A stretch of 64,000 nt of DNA from Priestia megaterium NBRC 15308 = ATCC 14581 (lineage in GTDB: Bacteria; Bacillota; Bacilli; Bacillales; Bacillaceae_H), in assembly GCF_000832985.1 (NCBI RefSeq), contig NZ_CP009920.1, positions 3,218,501 through 3,282,500 on the forward strand. The letters are read 5' to 3'. Both the position numbers and the translations under genes were made by a program. Numbering within the stretch: position 1 is the first letter of the stretch; every line of letters begins with the position of its first letter. Of the stretch, positions 1 to 8,378 are shown piece after piece. The notes under the pieces were generated by a model. It was not told the DNA's origin. It saw nothing but the letters and a program-made list of their open reading frames with translations, and made no database searches.

Positions 1-935
1 ATCAAAATCGCTTAGATCACACTATCAATAACTTAAATACGTCTTCTGAAAACCTAACTGCAGCGGAATCTCGCATCCGTGACGTAGATTATGTTTTAGC
101 TGCATAAGCAGTTACAAGCACAGTCGTCCTAGCTGGTAACGGCTAGTGATTATTATTGGGTGAATTGCTGGAAACCCCTTAGAGCTTTTCTTGCCACAAC
201 GTAGTTAGAAATGACAAGCGTGATGGCGCGAAAAAAGAAAAGATTGGGCAATCAGCAGCCAAGCTCCTGTCTTGAAAAAGTGGAGAAGGTTCAACGACTA
301 GGATAGACCATCTAAGGCAAATGCTATGATGATGAAATCCATAGGTGAAACAATAACCATCAGTATTGTGAATCCGAAGTGCCCGACCCCTACTGTAATA
401 TGAGGGTGAAGATATAGTCTAGTCATTTATGAAAATAAATGTTCGCACGATGGCGAAAGAAATGATGGAACAAACAAAGAATTCAATTCTTTCTCAAGCA
501 TCACAAGCAATGTTGGCTCAATCTAACCAGATGCCTCAAGGAGTTCTACAACTCTTGAGGTAATTGATTAAAGGGCGTCTAGCTTGGTAACGAGCTAGAG
601 TATAACTGGGTGAATTGCTGGGACTTCCTAAAGCTTTATCAACCACAACGTAACTGCAAACGGTAAGCGTAACGGTTTGAAAATGATGAAGATAACACAA
701 TGGATTATCAGCAGCCAAGCTCCTGTGAGGAAACTCTGGAGAAGGTTCAACGACTAGAGGATACGGTCTAAGGTGAAAACTAGGATTATGAATCTCGTAG
801 GGCAGTGAAAGCTGTTCGAAGTGCCCAGCTCCATGCAAAACATGGATGAAGATATAGTCTATTCTGTAATCGAAAGATACAGTCGCAAAGCAAGCGAACC
901 AACAGCCACAAGGGGTTTTACAACTTCTTCGTTAA
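1..935 (+). CDS. hag: Flagellin, 3' end, split by two group I introns (partial)
   Basis: Only the C-terminal end of flagellin, the filament subunit, is present; the gene starts before the window. Exon 1 (3-89) encodes 29 residues ending ESRIRDVD, exon 2 (450-518) encodes 23 residues starting MAKEMMEQTKNSILSQ, and exon 3 (891-935) encodes QANQQPQGVLQLLR and a stop. Joined, these give the standard flagellin D0 C-terminus in one frame with nothing missing. The two interruptions carry group I intron core motifs. Exon junctions were chosen because both upstream exons end in U, both introns end in G, and both 3' ends lie 8 nt after a GAAA-capped P9 hairpin. For the second junction, 522/895 would also keep the frame (Ser instead of Gln-Ala). 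Group I introns in flagellin genes are known from thermophilic Bacillaceae. Identity is very sure; exact splice sites are inferred. Confidence 0.9.
90..449 (+). ncRNA. Group I intron 1 in flagellin gene
   Basis: A 360-nt intervening sequence between the codons for Asp and Met in the flagellin motif RDVD/MAKEM. It contains the four conserved core elements in order: P-like GAATTGCTGGAAA near 162-174, Q-like AATCAGCAGCC near 250-260, R-like GTTCAACGACTA at 289-300, and S-like AAGATATAGTCT at 409-420. A P2-like hairpin CTAGC-TGGTAACG-GCTAG lies near 128-145, and a P9 hairpin CATTTAT-GAAA-ATAAATG near 424-441. U89 can form the required U.G pair with G93. No endonuclease ORF is present. If unspliced, the frame stops at 105-107 and flagellin is truncated. 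Confidence 0.9.
519..890 (+). ncRNA. Group I intron 2 in flagellin gene
   Basis: A second group I intron of about 372 nt, paralogous to intron 1. It has P-like TGAATTGCTGG near 611-621, Q-like TTATCAGCAGCC near 705-716, R-like GTTCAACGACTA at 745-756, S-like AAGATATAGTCT at 849-860, a P2-like hairpin CTAGCT/AGCTAG near 580-599, and a P9 hairpin with a GAAA loop near 864-882. No endonuclease ORF is present. Oddly, its first 45 nt continue the flagellin frame and encode QSNQMPQGVLQLLR plus a stop at 561-563, a near copy of exon 3. The stretch 534-560 also forms an imperfect inverted repeat. The 5' splice site (518 or 522) is therefore less certain than the intron's existence. Confidence 0.85.
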
Positions 936-945
936 TTTTAAATAT

Positions 946-980
946 AAAAGAGGTTCTAGGTTTTCTAGAGTCTCTTTTTA
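946..980 (+). terminator. Rho-independent terminator after flagellin
   Basis: Inverted repeat AAAGAG..TCTAG / CTAGA..CTCTTT followed by a U-rich tail, starting 11 nt after the exon 3 stop codon. It supports exon 3, not the stop at 561-563, as the true end of the transcript. Confidence 0.8.
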
Positions 981-1075
981 TCTATTTGAGACAAGTAAAT
1001 TAGTTAGGGCATTATATTAATTTGTAGAGGAATTACGAACATTTCAATTTTAAAACAATCTGAGTGGAGGAACCG

Positions 1076-1306
1076 ATGGGAAAAGATGAGCTGGAACATA
1101 AGAAGTTTCTTGAACAACAGCTTGAATGGTGTAAAGAACAAGACCGTATTTTAGAAGAGATAGAAATGAAGCTCTACGAAATGAAAAAGATAGCAGAGTA
1201 TGCTTTTAATCATGAATTGACTCCTCATTCAACTGATCGATTGAATAATCAATTGAAGAGTGAAGTTCATTTTCTAGAAAAACAGCTATCCTATATTGTC
1301 CATTAG
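1076..1306 (+). CDS. Small charged coiled-coil protein, function unknown
   Basis: A 76-residue soluble, highly charged, probably all-helical protein (MGKDELEHKKFLEQQLEW...). Heptad-like Leu/Ile/Met spacing suggests a coiled coil over most of its length. There is no signal peptide or membrane segment. I chose ATG 1076 over the in-frame GTG at 1064 because GGAGG at 1066-1070 sits 5 nt before it and would lie inside the longer form. It lies between flagellin and a YjfB-family gene, with only 20 nt to the latter, so the two are probably cotranscribed. Small helical flagellar chaperones such as FliT occupy similar positions in Bacillus, but I see no diagnostic motif, so a motility role is only a guess from location. 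Confidence 0.7.
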   Translation: MGKDELEHKKFLEQQLEWCKEQDRILEEIEMKLYEMKKIAEYAFNHELTPHSTDRLNNQLKSEVHFLEKQLSYIVH

Positions 1307-1326
1307 AAGAAGAAATGTGGTGTTAT

Positions 1327-1527
1327 ATGAATATCGCACTTATGTCAATGTCATTAAGCCAAGGAAAAGTCCAACAGCAAGCTTCTCTATCAGTCATGAA
1401 AATGGCAATAGGAAACACCGAACAGCAAGGAGAAGCTGTTAAGGAGTTAATCAACAGTTCTAATGTAAAAGCACTTCAGCAAGCCGCTCAGCCGCATTTA
1501 GGTAGAAATATTGACTTGAAGTTATAA
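1327..1527 (+). CDS. YjfB-family putative motility protein
   Basis: A 66-residue protein, MNIALMSMSLSQGKVQQQ..., ending QPHLGRNIDLKL. The N-terminal sequence, the central VMKMAI segment and the terminal PHLGxNIDxKL match what I know of the YjfB family, small Bacillus proteins under motility (SigD) control whose biochemical role is unknown. ATG 1327 gives the family's usual N-terminus; an upstream in-frame ATG at 1315 would add MWCY. It follows the coiled-coil gene closely and ends before a strong terminator. Its position beside flagellin supports the motility link. Confidence 0.85.
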   Translation: MNIALMSMSLSQGKVQQQASLSVMKMAIGNTEQQGEAVKELINSSNVKALQQAAQPHLGRNIDLKL

Positions 1528-1587
1528 GTTTATCACTGCTTTAAGAACAATGAATATAGGGACAGTGAAATGGTTCTCCTACGTAAA

Positions 1588-1622
1588 ATGACCTTACCAC
1601 ATGAAGTAAGGTCATCTTTTAT
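1588..1622. terminator. Bidirectional terminator
   Basis: Stem GACCTTAC / GTAAGGTC with a T tract on the plus side (ATCTTTT) and A-rich sequence on the other. It ends the YjfB gene on the plus strand and probably also the convergent pcp operon on the minus strand. Confidence 0.8.
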
Positions 1623-1640
1623 ATAAAGTATTATAGGATT

Positions 1641-2282
1641 TTAATGCGTAGCCCCGCCCGAAACCACAACATCTTCTTCAACCAAAATCGTCGTCTTCAC
1701 CACACTAAGCAACCCCTGCACAATCAAATCCAAAGACATACTCGCTTTCCCGGGATGATTCACAGCTTGTTCAGGAAGGTAAGGGATATGAACAAATCCG
1801 CCTTTAATACAACAGTTTTGAATCATGTTCATGAGCCCGTAAAACACGTGGTTACAGACAAACGTTCCAGCGGTTTGAGAGACGCTGCTTGGAATGCCTG
1901 CTTTGCGCAGATTTTCGACAGCTGCTTTGATGGGCAGTGTCGAAAAGTATGCGGCGGGGCCATTTTCGATAATAGGGCGGTCAATCGGCTGCTGGCCGAT
2001 GTTGTCAGGGATTCGCGCGTCGTCTACGTTAATGGCAACGCGTTCGACCGTAATTCCTTCTCGGCCGCCTGCTTGTCCAACGCAAATGACGATAGAAGGG
2101 CTAATTTCTTCTATATACGTATGAAGCTTTGCGATTGATTCGCCAAACACAGTAGGAAGAGGCTTAGCAATAATGTGATAGTCTTCAACAGCTACGCCGT
2201 CTAAAGCTTTTACCACTTCTAACGACGGATTAATACTTTCACCTTCAAATGGTTCAAAGCCAGTTAGTAATACAGTTGTCAT
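1641..2282 (-). CDS. pcp: Pyrrolidone-carboxylate peptidase (pyroglutamyl peptidase I)
   Basis: A cytoplasmic cysteine peptidase (family C15) that removes N-terminal pyroglutamate from peptides. The 213-residue length is typical. It starts [15 protein letters not shown], carries the [11 protein letters not shown] motif with Glu80, the [13 protein letters not shown] motif with Cys143, and [12 protein letters not shown] with His165. These correspond to the family's Glu-Cys-His triad. AAAGGAG lies upstream of the ATG. It is the last gene of a minus-strand set with two membrane proteins of the DUF979 and DUF969 families, 14 nt after the former. That context suggests peptide or amino-acid uptake and use, which is inference. 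Nothing is missing from the active site. Confidence 0.95.
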   Translation of the reverse strand: MTTVLLTGFEPFEGESINPSLEVVKALDGVAVEDYHIIAKPLPTVFGESIAKLHTYIEEISPSIVICVGQAGGREGITVERVAINVDDARIPDNIGQQPIDRPIIENGPAAYFSTLPIKAAVENLRKAGIPSSVSQTAGTFVCNHVFYGLMNMIQNCCIKGGFVHIPYLPEQAVNHPGKASMSLDLIVQGLLSVVKTTILVEEDVVVSGGATH

Positions 2283-2296
2283 TCTACTAGTCTCCT

Positions 2297-3262
2297 TTAA
2301 AAGTGATATACAAGGTAATACATTAATAATGTGTTAACAACAAACACGGATAAAGCAATCGGTACTTGCGCTTTAATCACGGCGTTTTTGTCTTTTAATT
2401 CAAGCAGCATAGCAGGTACGATGTTAAAGTTGGCTGCCATTGGCGTAAGAAGTGTTCCGCAGTAGCCAGCAAACATGCCGAGCGCTGCCATAATCGCTGG
2501 ATTACCTCCGTGCATATGTACAATCAGCGGAAGTCCAATACCTCCAGTAATAACGGCAAACGCAGCAAAGGCATTTCCCATTACAATCGTAAATAGCAGC
2601 ATCCCCAAACAGTAAGCAAGCACAGCCACAAACGCATAGTTAGTCGGCAGTATATCACTTACAATATCTGATACGACTGTTCCAACGCCTGATTTTGAAA
2701 AGATGCCGCCAAGCGCTGCGAGCATTTGCGGTAAAATAACTGCCCAGCCAACTGCTTGAAGCAAGCGGCTTCCTTCTTTAACAGGTACGTCCATTTTTGC
2801 TTTGGTGACGCCCATTGAAGCGATAAACGCAATGACAGCTGCGATTGCTAGTGAAATTAACGTGACTTTTTCTGGATCAATTAATGCCCAGTTTCCAAAT
2901 TTAATTTTGCCAAAAAGAAGGGTGCCGATAATCGTAAAAATAGGAATAAATAAAGCAGGTAAAAAGATTTTGTTTTTTAATCGCTGCGCGTGAGCCACAC
3001 GTTCTTCAGCCGGTGTTTCGGCTTCATTGGACTTAGTCACACGATTGAATGAAGCAAGCAGCACCATGATAATAACTAAACATCCTATATAAAAAGGCGG
3101 AATCACGTTGCCGAATAAAAACGTAACGGAAAACAGCGCCCAGAATAATGAAGATCCTAAACGGTTCGGATGGTTGTGATCGCGTGCGATTCGAATCGCA
3201 ATAAAAGCGACAATAATGCCGAGTAAGTAGTAAATCGTATCAAGCGTCAGGATGCTTTTCAT
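2297..3262 (-). CDS. DUF979-family membrane protein
   Basis: A 321-residue integral membrane protein with about nine hydrophobic segments, ending [10 protein letters not shown]. It matches my recollection of the DUF979 family, permease-like proteins always paired with DUF969 and often next to pcp. A basic loop near residues 80-100 is cytoplasmic by the positive-inside rule. The segment [16 protein letters not shown] and the following [19 protein letters not shown] resemble re-entrant substrate-binding loops of secondary transporters. Its ATG begins immediately after the TAA of the DUF969 gene, and its GGAGG ribosome site lies inside that gene, so translation is probably coupled. A two-protein transporter for a pcp-related compound is a reasonable guess; the substrate is unknown. 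Confidence 0.85.
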   Translation of the reverse strand: MKSILTLDTIYYLLGIIVAFIAIRIARDHNHPNRLGSSLFWALFSVTFLFGNVIPPFYIGCLVIIMVLLASFNRVTKSNEAETPAEERVAHAQRLKNKIFLPALFIPIFTIIGTLLFGKIKFGNWALIDPEKVTLISLAIAAVIAFIASMGVTKAKMDVPVKEGSRLLQAVGWAVILPQMLAALGGIFSKSGVGTVVSDIVSDILPTNYAFVAVLAYCLGMLLFTIVMGNAFAAFAVITGGIGLPLIVHMHGGNPAIMAALGMFAGYCGTLLTPMAANFNIVPAMLLELKDKNAVIKAQVPIALSVFVVNTLLMYYLVYHF

Positions 3263-3967
3263 TTAACTCGCCTCCGTCTTAGAAGATGATGTTGGTTTGT
3301 GCTTCGTCATTTTTTTGTGGATTCTTCGGTCTAACTGACGGAAGCGAATGGCGCTGATCAGCAGCGCTGCGATGGCCGTTGGAATACCCCAAAGCGCCAT
3401 ATCCCAGACGTCAACGTGAATGCCTACGGAGTCAAAGAATCCTTTCATTAAAAGAATTCCACCCGTTGCGATAAAGATATCTTCTCCAAAAAACCAGCCC
3501 GTATTTTCAGCTGCGGCTGCGTGGGCGCGTATATCTTCTTTAACTTTAGGAGGAAGCTCTCCGTACTTGGCGCGAGCTGCGCCTTCAGACATAGGTGCCA
3601 CTAACGGACGCACGGATTGAGCATGCCCTCCGATATTTAAGCCGACAGCGGCTGAGATTTCACGGATAAAAAGATATATAAGTAAAACATTTCCAGAAGA
3701 AGCGTTTTTGGCTTTTTTAATTAATACTTCCGCTTGTTCCTTTAACCCGTATTTTTCTAATACGCCGAAGATAGGAAGAGTAAGTAAAATAGCCATAGAC
3801 ATATAGCGGTTATCTACAAAAAACTGGCCGAACATCGTAATCACTTCATGGAGCGATAAGCCTGATACAAGGCCTGTCACGATGCCTGCGACAGTCACCA
3901 CAAGCAGTGTATTTAGACGAAATAAAAATCCTACTGCCACTAGCAAAACCCCAATTAATTTCAACAT
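3263..3967 (-). CDS. DUF969-family membrane protein
   Basis: A 234-residue membrane protein starting MLKLIGVLLVAVGFLF, with about five or six hydrophobic segments and a basic, Ser/Thr-rich C-terminal tail. It matches the DUF969 family that accompanies DUF979. I preferred the ATG at 3967 over the upstream in-frame ATG at 4018 because AAGGGGG lies just before it and the mature N-terminus becomes a clean membrane segment. It is the first gene of the DUF969-DUF979-pcp set on the minus strand. The conserved-looking GLNIGGHAQSVRPLVAPMSEGAA stretch may be functional. The role is inferred to be transport. Confidence 0.85.
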   Translation of the reverse strand: MLKLIGVLLVAVGFLFRLNTLLVVTVAGIVTGLVSGLSLHEVITMFGQFFVDNRYMSMAILLTLPIFGVLEKYGLKEQAEVLIKKAKNASSGNVLLIYLFIREISAAVGLNIGGHAQSVRPLVAPMSEGAARAKYGELPPKVKEDIRAHAAAAENTGWFFGEDIFIATGGILLMKGFFDSVGIHVDVWDMALWGIPTAIAALLISAIRFRQLDRRIHKKMTKHKPTSSSKTEAS

Positions 3968-4314
3968 AAAAAAATCCCCCTTCAGTATGTATAGACCGTG
4001 CTGTAAATTCACCTCCATTGCTTTTCTAAAAAAACAAAGACGTATTGAGTATAAACAATTCTGAAAATTAAAACAAGATAGTTAAGGTACAAAATAGTTT
4101 GGTTATTGAAATAAAATATGGAAACTTTCAATTGATTAGGAAAAAGCTCAATAAAATTATTATTATTTTATCGTAAGTCTTTTTATTTATGAGTTTAGCC
4201 ATTGAATGGTGGTACTAAAGTTTATGAAAAATTTAAAACATAAGTATAATGACAGCTTTATAAATAGTATAATAGTTCTAATTAATTATTAAATTACCAA
4301 TAAAGGAGAATATT
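3968..4314. other. Intergenic region between divergent genes
   Basis: About 350 AT-rich bases separating the minus-strand DUF969 operon from the plus-strand lipase gene. Two TATAAT sequences at 4245-4250 and 4268-4273 are possible -10 boxes for the lipase gene, but I see no good -35 at the right distance. AAAGGAG just before ATG 4315 is a strong ribosome site. No gene is seen. Confidence 0.5.
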
Positions 4315-6516
4315 ATGGGTACAATGTTAAAGAATATTTTAAGTTTAATTGTATTATGCTTAGCTGTAATACTAATGCCTCTTAGTGGGAGTGCAGTCTC
4401 ACAACAGGATAATGTCAATTATGGAAAGACTTCATCAGACCGTCATTTATTGTTAAGTGATTTGGTATATGAAAATTTAGATGAATGTAAAAATATAAAT
4501 ATCAATTATTGTTCGCGGAAAGTGATAGCAAATTATAAATTAGAAATAAATAGCTTAAAGGACTTTAAAAAAAGAGATGAAAAAATAAAAAAGTTAAATG
4601 AATTTAATCACCTTATTAAACCTAGATTAGATAAAAATGTAGGAGAATGGAAAGTAATAGCTATTCAAGGGAAAAACACAGGTGGATTCTATGGTGCAGC
4701 TTTTAAAGATCCTATTACAGATGACATCGTAATTGCATTTAGAGGAACGCAAGAAAAGTTATCAGATATTTCTTACGATGCTTTGGCGGTTTTTCTAAAC
4801 TATACTGAAATATCTCAATTAAAACCAGCGTGCAAACTCATAGAGGAAATCGTTAATAAAAACAAAAATTCTAAATTTTATTTGACAGGACATTCTTTAG
4901 GTGGCTTTTTAGCACAGAGGGCTACTGTAGAAATTCAAGGTAATCCGGATCTAGTAGGTTATCCAGATATTATTGATGTTGGCTATACGGCCAATTTTCC
5001 TGAAAAACTAAATAATAATTTTGAGTATGCAGAGACTTTTAACGCTCCTGGTGTTCAACTTTTTATACAATCTAGTGAATTAGATTCTGCAAAGAGAGAA
5101 AGTGAACAGAAACTATTAAAGTTAAAAGAATATAATTTTAGAGTTATTGATCACGTTTTTAAAGAAGATAAAATTGGGAACTTTGGTGTTCAATTGGGAC
5201 AACAGCAATTTTATCACTATAAAGGAAGTGAAAGAGGATGGCTTAGAGCTCATTGGCTTTCTTTATTTTATAAAGAGCGTTTACGATCAATCCCTTTAAA
5301 AATATGGGATAAAGAACCACCGGGTAAGCCCAAAGTAAATCCTATTTCTGATCAAACAATATCTATAACGGGTACAACGGAAGCAAATTCAACGGTTACA
5401 ACAAAAGTTGGAAAAAAAGAGATTGGTAGCGGAATAGCTGATAAATACGGAAAGTTTAAGTTTAAAATTCCCAAGCAGAAGCTAGGAATAAAAATATCTG
5501 TAAGAGCAAAAGATCGTGCGGGAAATGTGAGCAAAGAAAGTGTAGTAACTGTCAAGGATACTACTCCACCAAGTAAACCAAAAGTAAATAAAATCTCAGA
5601 CCAAACAATGTTCATAACAGGCACAGCAGAAGTGAACGCTAATGTTACGGCAAAAGTTGGAAAAAAGGAGATTGGTAGCGGAGTAGCTGACAAAAATGAG
5701 CAGTTTAAAATTAAAATTGCTAAGCAAAAGGCAGGAACCAAGATTAGTCTTACAGCAAAGGATCAATATGGAAACGAGAGTGGTCGAATGGAAATCACTG
5801 TTAGTAAAACTTCATCAGTTAACATAACAGGTGAAAAAATCTCTTTGAAAGAAGCTGAGAAGCGAGGGCGCTTTACTACTTCTTTTAAAGATACAGAAGA
5901 TAACCAATACAAAATATATGTAATAGCCATCCAAGACATAAAGTGGATCGCAAGCTACGATGATGTTTGGGCAGCAGTTAGTGAAGGAGATGAAATTTAC
6001 GAAGGTAATTATCAAATTGGCATTCAACCTAAGGGAAGTACTTTTGTTTATCTCCAAGAAACTAAAATTTCAAATTATCAGTACAACAAGACGCGAAACA
6101 TGATTTTTACTATTGGTTCTGGATCGAAAAATCAACCAGATTTTTTGGTTTTTTCAACACGAGAAGCTAGTGTTTCAGAGGGAGGACCCGTTTATTACAT
6201 GAAAGGTGGAAAGTTAAATAAAGCTAAGTTCATGCAGGGAAATGAAGTGTCCCAAGAACTAAATTTTTCAGTACGTCCTAAATCAATAGGAAATAACAAT
6301 ATTCAACTTGTTGATTATTGGAACGGAGGCCCTATTGGCTGGGAGTTTAGTACACACCACTTTAATATAAACAATGGTACTTTCACCTATGTAGGTTCTA
6401 AATTTTATTTAGATGATAATTGGGATGAAGGAAAACAATTAGTTGAGAAGTGGAAGGCAAACCCCTCATTCTTTGTTGAAACTCCTGAATCAAGAAAAGA
6501 TGTATTAGGTTTTTAG
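4315..6516 (+). CDS. Secreted lipase-like protein with two Ig-type repeats
   Basis: A 733-residue protein with an N-terminal signal-like hydrophobic segment (residues 5-27). A class 3 lipase-type alpha/beta hydrolase domain spans about 30-330. It contains DDIVIAFRGTQ and the nucleophile elbow TGHSLGG, with Ser194. Two tandem bacterial Ig-like domains follow (about 337-415 and 416-500). Both contain PKVNxISDQT and AKVGKKEIGSG, and they are clearly copies of each other. A C-terminal region of about 220 residues (510-733) is unrecognised; it is rich in Tyr, Trp and Gly and may bind a surface or ligand. No LPXTG or transmembrane anchor is seen at the end, so it is probably released or bound non-covalently. 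It is likely an extracellular esterase or lipase; the substrate is unknown. The gene stands alone and is more AT-rich than the upstream operon. Confidence 0.8.
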   Translation: MGTMLKNILSLIVLCLAVILMPLSGSAVSQQDNVNYGKTSSDRHLLLSDLVYENLDECKNININYCSRKVIANYKLEINSLKDFKKRDEKIKKLNEFNHLIKPRLDKNVGEWKVIAIQGKNTGGFYGAAFKDPITDDIVIAFRGTQEKLSDISYDALAVFLNYTEISQLKPACKLIEEIVNKNKNSKFYLTGHSLGGFLAQRATVEIQGNPDLVGYPDIIDVGYTANFPEKLNNNFEYAETFNAPGVQLFIQSSELDSAKRESEQKLLKLKEYNFRVIDHVFKEDKIGNFGVQLGQQQFYHYKGSERGWLRAHWLSLFYKERLRSIPLKIWDKEPPGKPKVNPISDQTISITGTTEANSTVTTKVGKKEIGSGIADKYGKFKFKIPKQKLGIKISVRAKDRAGNVSKESVVTVKDTTPPSKPKVNKISDQTMFITGTAEVNANVTAKVGKKEIGSGVADKNEQFKIKIAKQKAGTKISLTAKDQYGNESGRMEITVSKTSSVNITGEKISLKEAEKRGRFTTSFKDTEDNQYKIYVIAIQDIKWIASYDDVWAAVSEGDEIYEGNYQIGIQPKGSTFVYLQETKISNYQYNKTRNMIFTIGSGSKNQPDFLVFSTREASVSEGGPVYYMKGGKLNKAKFMQGNEVSQELNFSVRPKSIGNNNIQLVDYWNGGPIGWEFSTHHFNINNGTFTYVGSKFYLDDNWDEGKQLVEKWKANPSFFVETPESRKDVLGF

Positions 6517-6979
6517 TTTGTATTAGATAAAGCAGTGCATATTCAATAGTCTTCAGCGTCTATTGAGTACAGTGTTCAGTTTTATTCAGTATCTTCTAAC
6601 CTTTATTAAATTTTGGCTATACATGATGTTCCATATTTTTTCTGGAAGTATCTACAAGCAGCTGCAGATACTTTTTGCCTGCCACACGCTTCAAATTTCA
6701 AAAGCCATACAGAAATATCTTACTACAGGTAGTGAAAGAAGGAAAAATGTCTGAGGGACAAATTGAAAGCCCAGTAAAATAAAATTACTAACTCATAGGC
6801 TAAGTGTGATTTACGACTGCATGTGAATTCAGAAAGAGTAAACAAATACTAAAAAACACACAATAAACAGGCGGTGACAGAACCTAGTAAATGAAGAAAG
6901 TCTCCGTTGAATAGATTGTTGTTTCACGGGGGACTTTCTTCTTTCACTATACAAACTATAGCTTTTCTTGGAGGCATTT
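6517..6979. other. Intergenic region, no gene seen
   Basis: AT-rich stretch holding the lipase terminator (6645-6677) and a second large hairpin at 6893-6941 with arms GAAGAAAGTC / GACTTTCTTC. That hairpin lies just before the promoter-proximal sequence of the lipoprotein pseudogene. A short open frame starting near 6563 has no convincing ribosome site or family and is not called. Confidence 0.5.
6645..6677 (+). terminator. Rho-independent terminator
   Basis: Stem AAGTATCT / AGATACTT followed by a run of T, about 130 nt after the lipase-like gene, which it probably ends. Confidence 0.75.
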
Positions 6980-7805
6980 ATGATTAAAAAAGCAATAGTT
7001 GTAGCTACAGTTGTTCTATTACTAGCAGCATGCACCACCAAAGAAACAGGGAATAACGATTATCAAAAAACATTGAAAAAGGTCTCGATGCCGTAGCTGA
7101 AAATGATTTTGCAAAGGCAGAAGCATAGTTTGAATTATCAGTAGAGGACAATCGAGCGACAAAACGACGAAGGCCTATTTAGAGCAATTCTCACTCATTC
7201 GACAGGCAAATGAAGATATAGAAAATAATAGAGTAGAAGAAGGGCTTGAAGCGTTGAAAAAGACTGAGAAATATAAAACTGGATCTAAAGTGATTAACGC
7301 AAAAGCTGAAGAGCAGATAAGATCAATGACTTCTTCAAAGAAAACAGAAGAAACCTACAAACAACTATTAAAAGAAGCGGAAGCATTAGCGAAAAAGGCG
7401 AACTAAAAGGCTTCTAACGACAAGCTTACAACATTATTAAATGAATATTCAGATAATTATAGTGATATTCAGCAAGCGGGAGAAGCGTTGAAGGAAACCA
7501 ATACAGCTGAAATAGGAAAAAAGGTAAAGAAAGAACAGACGGCAACTGGTAAAGAGGAGCATTCTACTGTAACTCAGTCCACAGAAAAAATATATGACCT
7601 CTACGAGTGGGCTCCTGGCCTAAAAGAAGCATTTGAAGCAGACATGGTGAATGGACAACAATACGTAGATTCAGTAGATACGATTAGATATGAAAAGCTT
7701 TAAGGGGATAACAACCAAGGGTTTTATACGGTATACGAACAAATAGATGGTGTTGGAATGCATATTGTCAATGTCAATGTAAAAACAGGAGATTATCACG
7801 GTTGA
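6980..7805 (+). pseudogene. Decayed copy of the lipoprotein gene at 17353
   Basis: This stretch aligns from start to stop with the intact lipoprotein gene at 17353-18177, including the upstream GCTTTTCTTGG leader and ATGATTAAAAAAG start. The lipobox LLAAC is still readable. It is broken by a one-base deletion near 7070 in AAAACATTG, another frame change near 7155, and in-frame stops near 7127 (TAG), 7404 (TAA) and 7700 (TAA). Only a 71-residue piece near 7488-7703 stays open. The pattern of scattered substitutions and stops indicates old decay rather than a sequencing error. The pair of copies brackets the operon at 8.9-16.8 kb. Confidence 0.9.
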
Positions 7806-7852
7806 ATAAGGCATACCCAGTTTCAGCGTGTAAAAGATAGCTAGTATATAAG

Positions 7853-7887
7853 AAAAGCTGTGCAGAGGCGCCTCCGTACAGCTTTTT
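7853..7887 (+). terminator. Rho-independent terminator
   Basis: Long stem AAAAGCTGT..GAGGCGCCTC..ACAGCTTTT followed by T residues, 47 nt after the lipoprotein pseudogene. It may also serve the minus-strand remnant that ends next to it. Confidence 0.8.
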
Positions 7888-7892
7888 AAATA

Positions 7893-8210
7893 TTAATTAC
7901 TAAGAGAAATGTGTTCGTTTTCCATACATTTACAGTGCGCGTGATGCATGTTTAGAATATCTTCATACAGCAAACCGAGAAGGGTTTGTTTGGTGTTAGG
8001 GTCTTGGTAGATAGATATCATGGTAGCGATTTCGCTTACGACAGCAAGTTCTTTATTATTTCGCGATAACGGCAGCTGTATGCTTCGGCATGAGAAAAAA
8101 AGGTAGCCTGAGTAACGGAGTAAAACCTTTGTTTATGCAATTTTTTATAGATATGGACCGCATTATTTATGACTTCATCGATCCGTTTAAATACATGCTG
8201 TTTTATCCCT
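7893..8210 (-). pseudogene. Frameshifted gene remnant, family not recognised
   Basis: On the minus strand the sequence reads as one protein in two frames. The first part, KRIDEVINNAVHIYKKLHKQ through LMPKHTAAVIAK, hits two stops near 8065. A one-base shift just before continues as RNNKELAVVSEIATM to a natural stop (ending ENEHISLSN) at 7893. No ATG, GTG or TTG start with a ribosome site is visible at the 5' end, where TAA cuts the frame near 8210. The even amino-acid composition argues it was once a real gene. I do not recognise the family. It could be two unrelated chance frames, so confidence is low. Confidence 0.45.
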
Positions 8211-8299
8211 TATAGCAATGAGTATAGATGAATATAAATTGTTTTCATATGTAAGCGTCAGATGCTAATTTTTCGGCTTCTAAAATGAGTTTGATATAG

Positions 8300-8377
8300 T
8301 CTAAACAAATAAACGATTTATATGATATTCGAGGGAAAGAAGAGTTAAAAAAGATGTTTGGAGACTGGATATACTGA
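8300..8377 (+). pseudogene. C-terminal gene fragment before a hairpin
   Basis: An open stretch of 25 codons reading SKQINDLYDIRGKEELKKMF then GDWIY and TGA, with no start codon, cut off upstream by a TAG at 8297. It ends two bases before a strong hairpin, as the end of a real gene would. I take it as the tail of a lost gene. The family is unknown and the call rests on composition and position only. Confidence 0.35.
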
Positions 8378-8378
8378 C

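Noticed and set aside
536-838. 100-codon minus-strand frame opposite intron 2
   Set aside because: It lies wholly over the structured group I intron and has no ribosome site or recognisable family, so it is not an intron endonuclease.
62-935. Two separate tandem flagellin genes, the first complete and the second a remnant
   Set aside because: Exons 1-3 join in frame through two intact group I cores at matching positions, which explains the sequence better, though a tandem-gene origin for intron 2's first bases remains possible.
821-1003. 60-codon plus-strand frame across exon 3 of flagellin
   Set aside because: It reads intron core and exon 3 in the wrong frame; the flagellin frame there is clear.
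1644-2138. 164-codon plus-strand frame opposite pcp
   Set aside because: Antisense shadow of a gene with its full catalytic triad.
6563-6754. 63-codon plus-strand frame after the lipase gene
   Set aside because: It overlaps a strong terminator, has no good ribosome site and looks like translated AT-rich spacer.
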